Positions 10,401 through 19,448 of a stretch of 64,000 bases of DNA are shown piece by piece. Position numbers and translations under genes: made by a program. The notes below the pieces were generated by a model. That model saw nothing but the letters and a program-made list of their open reading frames with translations. It was not told the DNA's origin and ran no database searches. The DNA is from Cryobacterium sp. CG_9.6. Lineage in GTDB: Bacteria > Actinomycetota > Actinomycetes > Actinomycetales > Microbacteriaceae. The DNA lies in assembly GCF_029893365.1 (NCBI RefSeq), contig NZ_JARXUZ010000001.1, forward strand, positions 2,294,001 through 2,358,000, written 5' to 3'. Position 1 is the first letter of the stretch, and each line of letters begins with the position of its first letter.

Positions 10401-10909
10401 TTCTCGAAGTCCACCCAGCGGGCCTGGCGAGTGACGTACTCTTCCCAGTCCTTGGTGTACTCCAGCACCGAGTCCCGGGCGACGGCGTTGAACGCCGCGA
10501 GGCCCATCTTCTCGATCTCGCTCTTGTCGGTGATTCCCAGCTTGCGCTCGGCCTCGAGTTCCGCGGGAAGTCCGTGAGTGTCCCAACCGAAGCGACGGTG
10601 CACCTGCTTACCGCGCATCGTTTGAAAACGGGGAAACAGGTCCTTGGCGTACCCCGTGAGCAGATGCCCGTAGTGCGGGAGACCATTGGCGAACGGTGGA
10701 CCGTCATAGAAGACCCACTCCGGGGCATCTGCCCGGTTGTCAATGGAGGCCTGGAAGGTGCCGTCTTCCTTCCAGAACGCCAGCACCTCGGTCTCGAGTG
10801 CCGGAAAGTTTGGAGAAGGAACCACGCCGGCAGTGAAAGCGGCTGGGATGACGGCAGAACCGGGCGTGGCAGGGTCCTGCGGGCCGGAACGGTGAACCTT
10901 GGGATACAA
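7478..10909 (-). CDS. ileS: Isoleucyl-tRNA synthetase, type 2
   Basis: Class I synthetase charging tRNA-Ile, with an editing domain that removes misactivated valine. The 1143-residue protein has the HIGH-equivalent PHYGH at 78-82 and KMSKS at 666-670. Its motifs (for example the [12 protein letters not shown] segment and the overall length) are of the eukaryote-like type 2 form, known from other actinobacteria and generally insensitive to mupirocin. The start is a TTG at 10909 with a GGAG ribosome binding site seven bases upstream; no ATG in the frame fits. Expression should be controlled by the T-box leader immediately upstream. Confidence 0.95.
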   Translation of the reverse strand: MYPKVHRSGPQDPATPGSAVIPAAFTAGVVPSPNFPALETEVLAFWKEDGTFQASIDNRADAPEWVFYDGPPFANGLPHYGHLLTGYAKDLFPRFQTMRGKQVHRRFGWDTHGLPAELEAERKLGITDKSEIEKMGLAAFNAVARDSVLEYTKDWEEYVTRQARWVDFENDYKTLDITFMESVIWAFKQLHTKGLAYEGYRVLPYCWRDQTPLSNHELRMDDDVYKMRQDQTVTVTFPMVGAKAESLGLTAVRALAWTTTPWTLPTNLALAVGPDIVYAVVPAGPNGTPDATVLRENDDAATTPTTVLGAEYLLAIDLVGNYAKDLGYESAQDAVAAISRTVGGRELEGVSYDRLFDYYADESVWGTQNAWRFVVADYVTTSDGTGIVHQAPAYGEEDQTVCQAYGIPVILSLDDGGKFLPEITEVAGQLWSDANKPLTQLIKTQGRLLRQASYEHSYPHCWRCRNPLIYKAVSSWFVRVTDFRDRMVDLNQDVNWVPENVKDGQFGKWIGNARDWSISRNRYWGSPIPVWKSDNPEYPRTDVYGSLDELAADFGVRPTDLHRPYIDALTRPNPDDPTGQSTMRRITDVLDVWFDSGSMPFAQVHYPFENREWFDSHNPADFIVEYIGQTRGWFYLLHVLSTALFDRPAFKNVVSHGIVLGNDGQKMSKSLRNYPDVNEVFDRDGSDAMRWFLMSSPVLRGGNLIVTEEGIREGARQVMLPLWSTWYFFSLYANAASEDGYDAQWRTDSTDVLDRYLLAKTRDLITNVAADLENFDSTVATSRVRDFMDVLTNWYVRRSRDRFWGGTESTESTEAFDTLYTVLETVCRVAAPLLPLVTERIWQGLTGGRSVHLTDWPDADLFPSDDGLVVAMDQVRLISSTVLSLRKQAALRVRLPLADLTVVTAHTGALTDFAGILRSELNVKTVNLVELEDDSAAAYGVTSRLVVNARAAGPRLGKRVQQVIQAARAGDWSESDGVVTAGGIELAAGEYELTLQAGESGDSHTALALLPAGGFVLLNTNTTAELEAEGFARDLIRAVQDTRKSAGFDVSDRIRLNLVFLAEEDAEVFDLAPTVDVAGDTLATVFVTHRPSQGEVPTALPSEWLEGFVGAPVEHYVRFETAHYVNRGPLVVAVSRVNGVDNV

Positions 10910-10910
10910 A

Positions 10911-11141
10911 ATACTTCTCCTGGTGGGACGGGCGCTGAGCCTTTGCCACGAGGACGAACGATTCTGTCGGAAATCGCCGCGGTACCACCTCGCTTGCCAC
11001 TTTCGTGTTGCAGATAACGCTGCGAAAGTGACCGCTTCTTCTTAGGCGGTGACGGGCCCGACCCGTTCGGCTCTACTGAGCAGCACCCAAGGGCGGCCAC
11101 TGTTCTGCCGAAGACTCACCGGTGATGGCCGGATCACAGTC
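10911..11141 (-). promoter_or_regulatory. Ile T-box leader (translational type)
   Basis: On the minus strand the leader carries the T-box core GAGGTGGTACCGCGG at 10991-10977, the sequence that pairs with the uncharged tRNA acceptor end. A short stem I is suggested by ACTGT (11140-11136) pairing with ACAGT (11103-11099), with a candidate Ile specifier codon ATC at 11134-11132. The GGTGG of the core can pair with CCACC lying directly before the GGAG ribosome binding site of ileS, which would hide that site. This fits the actinobacterial class that controls translation rather than termination. The core is certain; the stem I model is inferred. Confidence 0.85.
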
Positions 11142-11152
11142 ATTCTGTAACG

Positions 11153-11158
11153 ATTCTA
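11153..11158 (-). promoter_or_regulatory. Putative -10 element of ileS
   Basis: TAGAAT on the minus strand (five of six consensus bases) would start the transcript near 11146, a few bases before T-box stem I. No clear -35 was found. Confidence 0.5.
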
Positions 11159-11293
11159 ACCGACGGTGCCGCCATCGGCGTCACCTCAGAGTGCCGGACT
11201 TCACCGTCATCTAATATTATGTAGGCCCTGCGCAGCACAGTGCGCGGCAGTAAACCGCCTGTCTCGGCCGGACAGGCCGATGAAAGAGACAAC

Positions 11294-12946
11294 ATGCCCA
11301 CTCGGAGTCCCCTCTTCGGTAGTCGTTGGCTGGTGGCCCCGGTGGCCGCCATCGCGCTGCTCCTCACCGCCTGTACCGGCACACCCGACGCGGCACCCGC
11401 TGGCGAGCCAATCAGCGGCGGCACCCTCACCTACGCCTCGGGCGACGCCGAACCCACCTGTCTGGACCCGCACGTGGGCGGAAACTACCCGCAGGGCCTC
11501 GTGAGCAGTCAGTATCTTGAGGCCCTCGTGTCACGCAATTCCGACGGCACGATCATCCCGTGGCTGGCGGACTCGTGGGAACAGAGTGATGACGGGCTGT
11601 CGTGGGACTTCACCCTTAAGCAGGGCGTGTCGTTCACCGACGGGACTCCCCTCGACGCTGCGGCCGTGCAGGCCAATGTGGCACACCTGCAAAACCCGGA
11701 GACAGGATCATCCGTCGGGTATCTGGCGCTCGGCAAGGTCGCCTCAACCGAAGCGGTCTCGACGAACGTCGTGCGCTTTGTGCTCAGCACGCCCGATAGC
11801 GCGTTGCTCGAATCCCTCTCTCAGCCGTGGTTGGCCATCGAATCTCCCACCGCGCTCGAACGTACTCAGGACGAGAACTGCGCCGCTCCGGTGGGCACCG
11901 GCCCGTTCAAGGTCGAGAGCTGGGTGAAGCAGAACGCCATCACCATGGTGCGCAATGAGGACTACACGTCACCGCCTCAGGACGCTGGCCACGAGGGCCC
12001 GGCGTATCTCGACTCCATCGTGTGGCGCTTCATCCCCGACTCGGCGTCCCGTTACGCCGCACTGCAGGCCGGCGAGGTCGACGTGATCGACAACGCCCAG
12101 CCCGACACGATCGTGCAGGCAGAGGCCAGCGACTCGATTCGCCACCTCGACGCACCGCGCCCTGGCGCATCAAACCGGATCGAGCTGAACTCCGGCAAGG
12201 CTCCCTTCAATGACCCACTCGTGCGCGAGGCCTTTGTGCGCTCCGCCAACGTGGATGACGCCGTCTCCAGCCTGTTCCAGGGCACGGCGGAGCGGTCCAC
12301 ATCCGCACTCTCGAGCCGTGAACCGCTCGCACTGGCCCGACCGGACCTGTTTGAATACAGTCCCACCGCCGCAAACCAGCTTCTTGACGCAGCGGGATGG
12401 ACGCAGAAGGACGCAGACGGGTACCGCATCAAGGACGGCGTTCGCCTCTCGGTCGAGTTCCCGGTGAGCACGAACCAGTCGATTCCCGCCGAGCAGTCTG
12501 TCTTCGAACAAATCCAGGCCACCGCCAAGGACACCGGGTTCGAGGTTGTTCTCAGCCCCATGGACCTCTCCAGCTGGTACACCGCTCTGGCCGCCAACGA
12601 CTACGACGCGGTGAGCGCTCCGTACACCAAGGTTGGCCCCGACGTTCTGCGCATCCTGTACGACTCCGCGGGAATCGTCCCGGCGCCGAGCGGATACTTC
12701 GCGAACCTCGCTCAGGTGAATGACCCCGAGATTGACGCGCTGCTCACCGAAGCGGCAGAGGTGTCCGATGCCGACCAGCGGGCAGCGCTCTACGAGGACG
12801 CTCAGGACCGTATTCTCAGCGGCTTCTACATCCTTCCGCTTTACGACCAGCAGAATCATTTCCTGCTCAGCTCCGACGTGCAGGGGGCGCGTTCTCTTCC
12901 GACCGTCTCCACTCCCACGTTCTATGACGCCTGGCTGAATCGGTAG
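11294..12946 (+). CDS. Peptide-type ABC transporter substrate-binding lipoprotein
   Basis: Extracytoplasmic solute receptor of the SBP_bac_5 family (oligopeptide, dipeptide or nickel type). From the ATG at 11294 the 550-residue protein begins with a signal peptide and lipobox LLTAC (Cys27), so it should be anchored to the membrane. The GGTLTYASGDAEPTCLDPH segment after it is typical of the family. The frame is open to 11240, but the lipoprotein signal and the AAGAG-type ribosome binding site support the later start. It is the first gene of a four-gene importer operon, three bases before the permease. The ligand cannot be read from sequence. Confidence 0.92.
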   Translation: MPTRSPLFGSRWLVAPVAAIALLLTACTGTPDAAPAGEPISGGTLTYASGDAEPTCLDPHVGGNYPQGLVSSQYLEALVSRNSDGTIIPWLADSWEQSDDGLSWDFTLKQGVSFTDGTPLDAAAVQANVAHLQNPETGSSVGYLALGKVASTEAVSTNVVRFVLSTPDSALLESLSQPWLAIESPTALERTQDENCAAPVGTGPFKVESWVKQNAITMVRNEDYTSPPQDAGHEGPAYLDSIVWRFIPDSASRYAALQAGEVDVIDNAQPDTIVQAEASDSIRHLDAPRPGASNRIELNSGKAPFNDPLVREAFVRSANVDDAVSSLFQGTAERSTSALSSREPLALARPDLFEYSPTAANQLLDAAGWTQKDADGYRIKDGVRLSVEFPVSTNQSIPAEQSVFEQIQATAKDTGFEVVLSPMDLSSWYTALAANDYDAVSAPYTKVGPDVLRILYDSAGIVPAPSGYFANLAQVNDPEIDALLTEAAEVSDADQRAALYEDAQDRILSGFYILPLYDQQNHFLLSSDVQGARSLPTVSTPTFYDAWLNR

Positions 12947-12949
12947 CGG

Positions 12950-14065
12950 ATGCCCGAGCGCACGACCCGGGACAGCCCCGTGCACGACGACGTTCGCCCC
13001 GTTCGCTCCGATAGAGCGCGCGGCGGCGGGCGCGGCGGCGTGCGCTCGGGTAGTCGCTGGGCACCCGTGCGCCTGATCGGTGCTCGTGTGCTCGGTGCTC
13101 GTCTGATCGGTGCTCGTGTGCTCGGTGCTCGTGTGCTCGGTGCTCGTCTGATCGGTGCTCGTGTGCTCGGTGCGCTGGGCGTACTGTGGCTCGTCGCAAC
13201 ACTGACGTTTTTTGCCGTTCGTTTGATCCCCGGGGATCCCGCCCAGGCGATCCTGGGCGGGCCGGGCTCACAGGCATCCGCTGCTGCCCTCGCTGCTGCC
13301 CGGGCGGAATACGGGCTCGATCAACCTCTGTTTATGCAGTACCTCGCTCAGCTTGGTCGACTGGCCACCGGCGATCTTGGCCGCTCCTACGCCCTCAATA
13401 TGGATGTCGCTCCGCTGGTTCTCAGCCAGCTGGGCGGCACACTACTTCTCGCGTTTCTCGCCCTTGCTCTCGCCTGGCTGATTGCCCTCTCGTTGGCCAT
13501 GTGGTCAACGCGCGGTGGCGTCATCGCTCTGCGGATCGGCTCGGGCCTGGAGATTGTGGCTGCCGCGTTGCCACACTTCTGGCTTGCGACATCACTCATT
13601 GTGGTGTTCAGCATCTGGTGGGGAGTGCTGCCACCCATCAGTACCTCCGGGGCGGTCGGGCTTATTCTTCCCGTGCTCACGTTGGCCATACCGCTCGCCG
13701 GCTTTCTGGGCCAGCTGATGCGGGAGTCTCTTCTGACGGCGCTGGAATCTCCGTTCGTGCTCTCGGCGAGGGCCCGCGGCGAGAGCGAACGCGGCGTGCG
13801 CTGGGTGCACGCCCTGCGGCACGCCGCACTGCCGGCCATCAACCTTTCGGGCTGGGCCTTCGGCTCCCTGATCAGCGGGGCCGTTGTGGTGGAGACGATC
13901 TTCGCCCGGCCGGGGCTGGGACGCACGCTGCTGAACGCGGTGACCATTCGCGATGTGCCGGTGGTCGTGGGGGTGGTCATGATCGTGGCCCTCGCCTACA
14001 TTGCAATGACGATTCTCACAGATCTGGCCGCTCGTATTGCCGATCCTCGGGTGCGCACCTCGTGA
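12950..14065 (+). CDS. ABC transporter permease, DppB type
   Basis: First membrane subunit of the peptide-type importer. After an unusual N-terminus the protein shows the family pattern: a first span ending in RLIPGDPA (about residues 75-100), then five further spans with the EAA loop around residues 262-290 (SARARGESERGVRW). Residues 41-75 are seven copies of a five-residue unit, R(L/V)(I/L)GA, encoded by a 15-bp tandem repeat. The ATG at 12950 has only a weak ribosome binding site and lies three bases after the preceding stop. GTG codons inside the repeat could act as alternative starts, so the exact N-terminus is uncertain. Confidence 0.88.
   Translation: MPERTTRDSPVHDDVRPVRSDRARGGGRGGVRSGSRWAPVRLIGARVLGARLIGARVLGARVLGARLIGARVLGALGVLWLVATLTFFAVRLIPGDPAQAILGGPGSQASAAALAAARAEYGLDQPLFMQYLAQLGRLATGDLGRSYALNMDVAPLVLSQLGGTLLLAFLALALAWLIALSLAMWSTRGGVIALRIGSGLEIVAAALPHFWLATSLIVVFSIWWGVLPPISTSGAVGLILPVLTLAIPLAGFLGQLMRESLLTALESPFVLSARARGESERGVRWVHALRHAALPAINLSGWAFGSLISGAVVVETIFARPGLGRTLLNAVTIRDVPVVVGVVMIVALAYIAMTILTDLAARIADPRVRTS
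13070..13174 (+). repeat. 15-bp in-frame tandem repeat, seven copies
   Basis: Seven consecutive 15-bp units of two alternating types (CGTGTGCTCGGTGCT and CGTCTGATCGGTGCT, the first and last slightly diverged) encode R(V/L)(L/I)GA. The repeat lies just ahead of the first membrane span of the ABC permease, and copy number could vary without changing frame. Confidence 0.95.
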
Positions 14066-14928
14066 GCGAACTGGAGATCCGCGCGCACGTATCAGCCGCT
14101 GATCGGCGCCGGCCCGGGGTGCGCGCTCGACGTTTTGGTGTACCAGAGGTGACCACCGGACTGCTCGCGCTCTTTCTGGTCACCGCCGCGATTGCACCTG
14201 GCCTCGTTGCTCCCGGGGATCCGCTCGCCATCGACCCGCTCTCGGCTTTCACACCCCCGTCCTTCGGGCACGTGTTCGGCACCGACGAATCCGGCCGGGA
14301 TATCTACACCCGGGTGGTGCATGGAACCGGCAGTTCCCTGCTCATTGGTGTTGCCGCCACCGCCATCGGCCTCGGCCTCGGCCTGGTCCTCGGTGTGTGT
14401 GCCGGGATGCTCGGTCGCGTGGTGGATTTCACCGTCAACCGCCTGCTCGAGGTGCTCTTTGCCTTTCCCGGCCTGCTGCTCGCGCTCGTTTTCATCCTCA
14501 TCTTCGGTCCGGGAGTGGCCACGGCCACGATTGCGGTCGGTCTGTCAACGGCCCCGGGCTATGCACGCATCATTCGCGCCCAGATCGTGACCGTTCGCTC
14601 GTCGGCATTTGTGGAGGCGGCGACCGTGCAGGGGCTCAGCCGGGCCAGAATTCTCACCCGCCACATTCTGCCGAATACGTTGATGCCTCTGCTCGTTCTG
14701 GGAACCCTCGGGGTGGGTCAGGCCATCGTGTGGGCGGCGACGCTCAGTTATCTGGGTCTGGGTGCGAAACCACCGACGGCGGAGTGGGGGGCGATGCTGT
14801 CCGCTGGCCGAACGTACATCACGTCGGCGTGGTGGATGAGCTTCTTCCCGGGGCTCTTCATCGTGCTCACGGCGGTCACCGCCACGGTGCTGGGGCGCAG
14901 CGTCGAGCGAGCGTTGCGGCACGCGTGA
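14062..14928 (+). CDS. ABC transporter permease, DppC type
   Basis: Second membrane subunit of the peptide-type importer, 288 residues. The GTG at 14062 overlaps the previous stop as GTGA, indicating coupled translation. The N-terminal cytoplasmic stretch is Arg-rich. The first span (about 30-50) is followed by the family motif GTDESGRDIYTRVVHG at about 74-89, then further spans and an EAA loop around residues 180-200 (EAATVQGLSRARIL). A much longer overlapping frame through this region is composed mostly of out-of-frame sequence and was not used. Confidence 0.92.
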   Translation: MSELEIRAHVSAADRRRPGVRARRFGVPEVTTGLLALFLVTAAIAPGLVAPGDPLAIDPLSAFTPPSFGHVFGTDESGRDIYTRVVHGTGSSLLIGVAATAIGLGLGLVLGVCAGMLGRVVDFTVNRLLEVLFAFPGLLLALVFILIFGPGVATATIAVGLSTAPGYARIIRAQIVTVRSSAFVEAATVQGLSRARILTRHILPNTLMPLLVLGTLGVGQAIVWAATLSYLGLGAKPPTAEWGAMLSAGRTYITSAWWMSFFPGLFIVLTAVTATVLGRSVERALRHA

Positions 14929-16607
14929 TGGGCGCGAATGGGTCGGAGCGGACATCTGCTCTTCCGCTCAGTGTGCGCAACCTGAGCGTGTCCTTCGGAG
15001 CGACCAGGGTGGTGCGCGGGATCTCGTTTGAGATCGCGGCCGGCGAGTGCCTGGCGATTGTGGGGGAATCAGGCTCGGGAAAATCGGTGTCGGCACGCAC
15101 CCTTCTGGGCCTGGCGGGAACGAACGCCACGGTCAGTGCCGACAAGCTCTCCCTCGGCGGGCGATCGGTGCTCGGGATTTCACCGGCCGCGTGGCGGCAA
15201 CGGCGTGGCCGGGACGTGGGACTCGTGCTGCAGGATGCCCTGGTGTCCCTGGATCCGCTGCGGCCACTAGGCCGCGAGATCGGTGACTCCCTGCGACTCC
15301 ACACAAACATGGGAGCCACGGCCCGAGCGGCTCGGGTCATTGAGCTCCTAGAGGCCGTGGGGCTGCCGGAACCGCACCTTCGGGCGCGCCAGCGGTCGGG
15401 GGAACTCTCCGGAGGAGAGCGTCAGCGCGCACTCATCGCCGCGGCAATCGCCCTGAACCCGCCGCTTCTGATTGCCGATGAACCCACGACCGCGCTCGAC
15501 GTAACCGTGCAGGCGCAGGTTCTCGATCTGCTGGAGTCCATTAAGCGCAGCGGAACGGCCGTGCTGCTCATCAGCCATGATCTCGCGGTCGTCAGCCGCA
15601 TCGCGGACCGCGTAGCGGTGATGCGGGACGGTGAGCTGATTGAGAGCGGCAGCACTCGCGAGGTTTTGCTTCACCCGCAGCATCCGGATACCCGCCGCAT
15701 GATTGCCGCCGTCCCCGGTGACAAGCCGCGGGGCGTGCGACTCTCCCCGGAGCCAGCACCGATCCGGGTCGAGACTCGCGACCAGGGCACCTCCCCCACC
15801 GAGCGCCCCGCCGAACCCCGGGTGGTGCTCGAGGCACGCAACCTCTCTAAGAGCTTCACCCGGCCAGACGGAACCCGGCTACAAGCAGTCAATGATGTCT
15901 CGTTCCACCTTGTCGAGGGCAGCACTCTCGGAATCGTTGGGGAGTCCGGTTCGGGAAAGACCACACTCGCCCGTCTTTTGCTCGCGCTCACCACGGCCGA
16001 ACACGGCGACGTTCGCGTGCTGGGCCAGGCCTGGAGCAGCCTCACGGAGTCCGCGCGGCGGCCACTGCGGGCATCCGTTGGCGCGATCTACCAGGACGCG
16101 CTCGGCTCCTTTGATCCCCGGCACTCCGTGGGCCAAATTTTGACCGCTGCCACCGGTGAGGCGCGCAGACGACACACCGGCCCGACTGGGCGGGTCCTCG
16201 CGCTGCTGGACAGCGTCGGACTCGAACGCGCCGTGCTCGAGCGGCGCCCGCTGCAACTGTCCGGCGGTCAGCGTCAGCGCGTGGGGATCGCCCGCGCGCT
16301 GGCCAGCCGGCCGCAGATCCTCATCTGCGACGAGCCCGTGTCATCCCTCGATGTCAGTGTGCAGGCGCAGGTTCTCGACCTGCTCGATGATCTGCAACGG
16401 GACCTGCGCCTGAGCATGATCTTCATTTCGCACGATCTGGGCGTCGTGCAGCATGTCAGTGACCGGGTGGCCGTGATGCAACACGGGCACATTGTGGAGG
16501 CGAATACCGCCCGACACATCTTTACGACACCCGCTCACGCCTATACGCGCCAGCTCCTCGCCGCCGTCCCACTCTTGCCCACACGCGAGAATCCCCGCGG
16601 CACGTAA
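14928..16607 (+). CDS. Fused dual-ATPase subunit of peptide-type ABC transporter
   Basis: Two nucleotide-binding domains in one chain, equivalent to DppD fused to DppF, powering the importer from the cytosolic side. Each half has a Walker A motif (GESGSGKS at about residue 44 and GESGSGKT at about 338), a signature motif (LSGGERQR, LSGGQRQR) and a Walker B/H-loop region (ADEPTTALD...SHD, CDEPVSSLD...SHD). Start is ATG 14928, overlapping the preceding TGA by one base; GTG 14925 is an alternative. The chain has 559 residues. A terminator hairpin follows at 16709-16754. Confidence 0.93.
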   Translation: MGANGSERTSALPLSVRNLSVSFGATRVVRGISFEIAAGECLAIVGESGSGKSVSARTLLGLAGTNATVSADKLSLGGRSVLGISPAAWRQRRGRDVGLVLQDALVSLDPLRPLGREIGDSLRLHTNMGATARAARVIELLEAVGLPEPHLRARQRSGELSGGERQRALIAAAIALNPPLLIADEPTTALDVTVQAQVLDLLESIKRSGTAVLLISHDLAVVSRIADRVAVMRDGELIESGSTREVLLHPQHPDTRRMIAAVPGDKPRGVRLSPEPAPIRVETRDQGTSPTERPAEPRVVLEARNLSKSFTRPDGTRLQAVNDVSFHLVEGSTLGIVGESGSGKTTLARLLLALTTAEHGDVRVLGQAWSSLTESARRPLRASVGAIYQDALGSFDPRHSVGQILTAATGEARRRHTGPTGRVLALLDSVGLERAVLERRPLQLSGGQRQRVGIARALASRPQILICDEPVSSLDVSVQAQVLDLLDDLQRDLRLSMIFISHDLGVVQHVSDRVAVMQHGHIVEANTARHIFTTPAHAYTRQLLAAVPLLPTRENPRGT

Positions 16608-16708
16608 GGGTGGCACTCGCTTTGGGTTGATATTCGCCTCAGGTATGCAGCCCCTTCTCAGGAGAAGCACCGTAGCGTTGCTCTCGGAGTCCCCCACTCC
16701 AATCGATG

Positions 16709-16764
16709 GCCCCGGCCCCTTGACCGCCTCCCCCCAGGCGAGAGGTGCCGGGGCTATTTCTTTT
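16709..16764 (+). terminator. Rho-independent terminator of the ABC importer operon
   Basis: Outer arms GCCCCGGC (16709-16716) and GCCGGGGC (16747-16754) enclose a second small stem, CGCCT/AGGCG (16725-16740). A T-rich tail follows at 16755-16764. Between here and valS no T-box core was seen. Confidence 0.8.
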
Positions 16765-16841
16765 GAGCATCCGGTAGATTAGACAGAGCAGTTAGGCATC
16801 TCACCAAAGACACGGTGCCGCAGATACCGAACCGGAGAGTC

Positions 16842-19439
16842 ATGACCCACGCTGACCGCGTCCCCGAAAAGCCCGCCCTCGAAGGGCTGGAAGCGAAATG
16901 GGAGACCAGGTGGGACGCCTCAGGTACCTACCGTTTCGACCGCGAGATCGCCACCCGCGACTCGATCTACTCGATCGACACCCCGCCGCCCACGGCCTCC
17001 GGCTCCCTGCACATTGGCCACGTCTTCTCCTACACGCACACCGATGTTGTCGCCCGTTTTCAGCGCATGCGCGGCAAGAACGTGTTCTATCCGATCGGCT
17101 GGGACGACAACGGCCTCCCGACCGAACGTCGGGTTCAGAACTACTACGGCGTGCGCTGCGACCCCTCGCTCCCCTATGTGGAAAACTTCGTGCCGCCCTT
17201 CGAAGGTGGAGACGGCAAGAGCAGCAAGGCCGCCGATCAGCTGCCGATCGGCCGACGCAACTTCATTGAACTGTGTGAGGTGCTCACGAAAGAGGATGAG
17301 AAACAGTTTGAAGAGCTGTGGCGCACTCTGGGACTCAGCGTCGACTGGACCCAGACCTACCGCACCATCGGCCAGGAAGCGCTGTTCACCTCTCAGCTGT
17401 CCTTCCTCGGCAACGTGGAACGCGGCGAGGCCTACCAAGCCATGGCACCCACTCTGTGGGACGTCACCTTTCGTACCGCGGTAGCTCAGGCCGAGCTTGA
17501 AGACAAAGACCAGCCGGCCGCCTACCACCGTGTCTCGTTCCACCAGCCGGGCGGCGAGGTCATCGACATTGAGACCACCCGCCCCGAGCTGCTGCCCGCC
17601 TGCGTGGCCCTCGTCGCTCACCCCGACGATGAGCGCTACAAGCACCTCTTCGGCACCACGGTACGCACTCCCCTCTTCGACGTGGAGGTGCCCATCCTCG
17701 CGCACCACCTCGCTCAGAAGGACAAGGGCAGCGGAATCGCCATGATCTGCACGTTTGGTGACCTCACCGACGTGGTCTGGTGGCGCGAACTCGACCTCCC
17801 CAACCGCGCGATCATGGGCTTCGATGGACGCATCATTGCCGAGGCCCCCGACGTGATCACGTCGGAGACCGGTGTGGCCGCCTATGGCCAGCTCGCCGGC
17901 AAGACTGTCTTTGGCGCTAAGGCCGCGATCGTCACGCTGCTGCGTGAGAGCGGTGAGCTCGTGGGTGAGCCCAAGCCCATCGTGCACGCCGTCAAGTTCT
18001 TCGAAAAGGGCGACAAGCCCCTCGAGATCGTGTCCACGCGCCAGTGGTACATCCGCAATGGTGCCCGCGACCAGGCGCTGCGTGCTCGCCTGTTGAAGCA
18101 CGGCTCCGACCTGCAGTGGCACCCCGAGTTCATGAAGGTGCGTTACGAGAATTGGGTGAATGGTCTCACCGGCGACTGGCTCATTTCTCGCCAGCGCTTC
18201 TTTGGTGTTCCCCTCCCGGTCTGGTACCCCCTCGATGCCGACGCGAATCCGGTGTTTGACTCCCCCGTCATCGCCACGCGCGACATGCTCCCCGTTGACC
18301 CCACATCGGACACCGCTCCCGGGTACACGGAAGATCAGCGCGGACAGGCCAATGGCTTTGTCGGCGAGGTCGACGTGATGGACACCTGGGCCACCTCCTC
18401 GCTCACCCCGCAACTCGCTGGCGGCTGGGAGCGCGACCCCGAACTGTTTGATCTCGTGTACCCGTACTCGCTTCGCCCCCAGGGCCAGGACATCATTCGC
18501 ACCTGGCTGTTCAGCACGCTGCTGCGCGCCGAGCAGCAGCACGGTTCGTCGCCCTGGCAGCACGCCGCGCTGTCCGGATTCATCGTGGACCCCGACCGCA
18601 AGAAGATGTCCAAGTCCAAGGGCAACGTTGTCACGCCCGCCGACATGCTCGTCAAGCACGGTTCAGACGCCGTGCGCTACTGGGCGGCATCCTCACGGCT
18701 CGGGACCGATGCGGCCTTTGACCCGCAGAACCCCACGCAGATTAAGATCGGTCGCCGTCTGGCGATCAAGATTCTGAACGCAAGCAAGTTCATTCTCGGC
18801 TTCGAGGGTGCAACGGACGCGCCGGTGACTGAGCCGCTCGATCAGAGCATGCTCGCCGGCCTTGCCCTCGTGGTGGGCCAGGCCACCAAGGCCTTTGAAA
18901 ACTATGACCATGCCCGTGCCCTCGAGCTCACCGAGAGCTTCTTCTGGACGTTCTGCGACGACTACCTGGAGCTGGTCAAGGAACGCGCCTACGGCGAGCC
19001 CGGAGCGGCCAAGGACTCATCCGTGGCTGCCCTGAACACGGCCCTCTCGACGCTGCTGCGCCTGTTCGCCCCCTTTGTACCCTTCGCCACCGAGGAAGCC
19101 TGGTCGTGGTCGAACGACGAGTCCATCCACCGTGCCCCGTGGCCGATCGTGTCTGAGCTTGTTTCTTCGGACGCGAGCGCCCCACGCGGCAACATTGCCC
19201 TTCTCGATCTGGCCAGCCGCGCACTCACGGGTATCCGGCGCGGGAAGACCGATGCCAAGGCCTCCCCAAAAACAGTCGTCTCATCTGCTGTAATTAGAGG
19301 AACGGCACCAGAGGTGGGTCTGTTGGCGCTGGCCGCCGCTGATCTCAAAGCAGTGGGTCGGATCGATGAACTTCTTTTTGTCGAAGGCAACGAATTGGCT
19401 GTGACCGACATTGTGTTTGCCACTGTGTCGGAGAGTTAG
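16842..19439 (+). CDS. valS: Valyl-tRNA synthetase
   Basis: Class I synthetase charging tRNA-Val, cytosolic. The 865-residue protein has HIGH at 57-60 and KMSKS at 588-592. Segments such as NFIELCEVLTKEDEKQF resemble the type 2 (archaeal/rickettsial-like) ValRS group, and the long C-terminal coiled coil of the classic bacterial form is not apparent. The frame opens at 16815, but the ATG at 16842 has a GGAGAG ribosome binding site at 16834-16839 and gives a normal N-terminus. It is followed after nine bases by the acetyltransferase gene. Confidence 0.95.
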   Translation: MTHADRVPEKPALEGLEAKWETRWDASGTYRFDREIATRDSIYSIDTPPPTASGSLHIGHVFSYTHTDVVARFQRMRGKNVFYPIGWDDNGLPTERRVQNYYGVRCDPSLPYVENFVPPFEGGDGKSSKAADQLPIGRRNFIELCEVLTKEDEKQFEELWRTLGLSVDWTQTYRTIGQEALFTSQLSFLGNVERGEAYQAMAPTLWDVTFRTAVAQAELEDKDQPAAYHRVSFHQPGGEVIDIETTRPELLPACVALVAHPDDERYKHLFGTTVRTPLFDVEVPILAHHLAQKDKGSGIAMICTFGDLTDVVWWRELDLPNRAIMGFDGRIIAEAPDVITSETGVAAYGQLAGKTVFGAKAAIVTLLRESGELVGEPKPIVHAVKFFEKGDKPLEIVSTRQWYIRNGARDQALRARLLKHGSDLQWHPEFMKVRYENWVNGLTGDWLISRQRFFGVPLPVWYPLDADANPVFDSPVIATRDMLPVDPTSDTAPGYTEDQRGQANGFVGEVDVMDTWATSSLTPQLAGGWERDPELFDLVYPYSLRPQGQDIIRTWLFSTLLRAEQQHGSSPWQHAALSGFIVDPDRKKMSKSKGNVVTPADMLVKHGSDAVRYWAASSRLGTDAAFDPQNPTQIKIGRRLAIKILNASKFILGFEGATDAPVTEPLDQSMLAGLALVVGQATKAFENYDHARALELTESFFWTFCDDYLELVKERAYGEPGAAKDSSVAALNTALSTLLRLFAPFVPFATEEAWSWSNDESIHRAPWPIVSELVSSDASAPRGNIALLDLASRALTGIRRGKTDAKASPKTVVSSAVIRGTAPEVGLLALAAADLKAVGRIDELLFVEGNELAVTDIVFATVSES

Positions 19440-19448
19440 GAGCACCGG

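Noticed and set aside
13186..16607. Two long plus-strand frames (580 and 736 codons) that run into the second permease and the ATPase
   Set aside because: Their upstream parts are out-of-frame translations of the preceding genes. Real starts at 14062 and 14928 are supported by stop/start overlaps and family N-termini.
16608..16841. T-box leader for valS
   Set aside because: The GGTACCGCG core is absent; the main structure is a terminator for the preceding operon.
16920..18659. 579-codon open frame antisense to valS
   Set aside because: It covers the HIGH and KMSKS regions of valS in reverse and shows no domain of its own.
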